Notes under the pieces: generated by a model
The model's input: only the letters and a program-made list of their open reading frames with translations
Database searches by the model: none
What the model was told of the DNA's origin: nothing
Part shown: positions 21,225 through 21,796 of the stretch, one piece after another
Numbering within the stretch: position 1 is the first letter of the stretch
How the letters are laid out: every line of letters starts with the position of its first letter
Translations under genes and position numbers: made by a program
Source of the DNA: CAVDAL01 sp963606965
GTDB lineage: Bacteria; Actinomycetota; Coriobacteriia; Coriobacteriales; QAMH01
DNA: 21,796 nucleotides
NCBI GenBank assembly: GCA_963606965.1
Contig: CAVDAL010000034.1
Location: 1 to 21,796 of the forward strand
Direction of reading: 5' to 3'

Positions 21225-21796
21225 ATGAGCGAAGAAGACAAAGAAAAAAGCACTGATGCAAAAAAGCGTAAACCTGGTGAAAGAACAGATACGCGCAAAA
21301 GATTAATTAAAGCTGGCATTTATGAAATTGAAGAGCATGGGACAAAAGGCTTTTCAACACGCCGCGTTGCAAAGCGCTGTGGAATTTCTTGTGCTGCTCC
21401 ATATAAGCATTTTAAAGACACAGAAGAATTTATTACAGCAATTTTGACATATATGAATGGCGTTTATATTGACGAGCAAAGCAAAGTCATTGAAAAATAT
21501 AAGGATTGTTCTTCGCGTGAATTGCTTGTTCAAGTTAGCTTGCACTATATCCGCTTTTTGTTTGAGCATCCGCAGTTCAGGCGCATTGTTATGCAAAACT
21601 TCCAACATTGTGATGAAGAATATAAGAGTTTGCGCGGGCAGATGAGTACGCAAACATATCAAGTTGTTTCGCGTTATTGTAAAGATGTGAATATGCCGCC
21701 AGACGTGCGCGAACGCAAGACTTTCATTGTGCGTTCAATTATTTATGGTGCAGCATTCTTCTTTGAAAATGGCGAGCTTGAATATACGCCAGAAAA
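21225..21796 (+). CDS. TetR/AcrR-family transcriptional regulator (partial, runs off the window)
   Basis: The first 190 residues are visible with no stop before the window edge. AAGGAAG lies just before the ATG. After a charged Lys/Glu/Asp N-terminal tail (1-22), the TetR DNA-binding domain follows. Helix 1 is RKRLIKAGIYEIEEHG (about 24-39) and the helix-turn-helix is FSTRRVAKRCGISCAAPYKHFKDTEEF (43-69), with the characteristic YKHF. The rest is an all-helical ligand-binding domain whose ligand cannot be predicted. It is divergent from the fatty-acid operon, as TetR regulators often are from their targets. TetR-type control of fatty-acid genes is known (FabR in E. coli, FasR in corynebacteria), so a role as local fatty-acid regulator is reasonable inference. 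Confidence 0.88.
   Translation, partial: MSEEDKEKSTDAKKRKPGERTDTRKRLIKAGIYEIEEHGTKGFSTRRVAKRCGISCAAPYKHFKDTEEFITAILTYMNGVYIDEQSKVIEKYKDCSSRELLVQVSLHYIRFLFEHPQFRRIVMQNFQHCDEEYKSLRGQMSTQTYQVVSRYCKDVNMPPDVRERKTFIVRSIIYGAAFFFENGELEYTPE

Overview
The window is a low-GC (roughly 40%, estimated by eye), gene-dense bacterial segment with no RNA genes, insertion sequences or CRISPR. It looks like a Gram-positive-type anaerobe. The reasons are a DegV-family lipid-binding protein, a DUF1836 protein, an OPT transporter, FabK as the enoyl-ACP reductase, a four-subunit AccABCD carboxylase, A/G-rich Shine-Dalgarno sites (AGGAGG) and a surface protein held by a C-terminal membrane helix. Bacillota or low-GC Coriobacteriia both fit; I cannot decide between them from sequence alone.

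Layout: 1-34 is the tail of an upstream gene followed by a terminator. 149-1501 (+) is an AAA/DUF4143 ATPase behind a duplicated promoter segment. 1548-1719 is a large palindromic element between convergent genes. 1714-3573 (-) is a secreted, membrane-anchored beta-helix-like surface protein. 3728-4313 (+) is a Phd/YefM-RelE/ParE type II toxin-antitoxin pair, ending at a strong bidirectional terminator. 4389-5255 (-) is a DegV protein. 5463-7840 (+) is a DUF1836 gene followed by an OPT transporter. 7864-9829 (-) is an OmpR-type two-component system.

9914-20922 (-) is one 12-gene fatty-acid synthesis operon, in transcription order acpP, fabK, fabD, fabG, accB, fabZ, accC, accD, accA, fabF, a second ketoacyl synthase and an acyl-CoA/ACP synthetase. 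It supplies malonyl-CoA (AccABCD), loads it on ACP (FabD) and elongates it (FabF, FabG, FabZ, FabK). It contains no fabH, so the usual starter enzyme is not encoded here; the second ketoacyl synthase and the acyl ligase are candidate substitutes. A divergent TetR-family gene (21225 to the window edge) is the obvious candidate regulator, and the approximately 300-bp divergent region holds two palindromes.

The most interesting non-coding observation is a pair of matching 11-bp-period direct repeats. One lies just upstream of a -10 box in front of the response-regulator gene, and the other has nearly the same geometry in front of the surface-protein gene 6 kb away. This suggests that the two-component system controls both itself and the surface protein. 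A second is a hairpin that would bury the response regulator's ribosome-binding site on transcripts reading through from the fatty-acid operon, but not on transcripts from its own predicted promoter.
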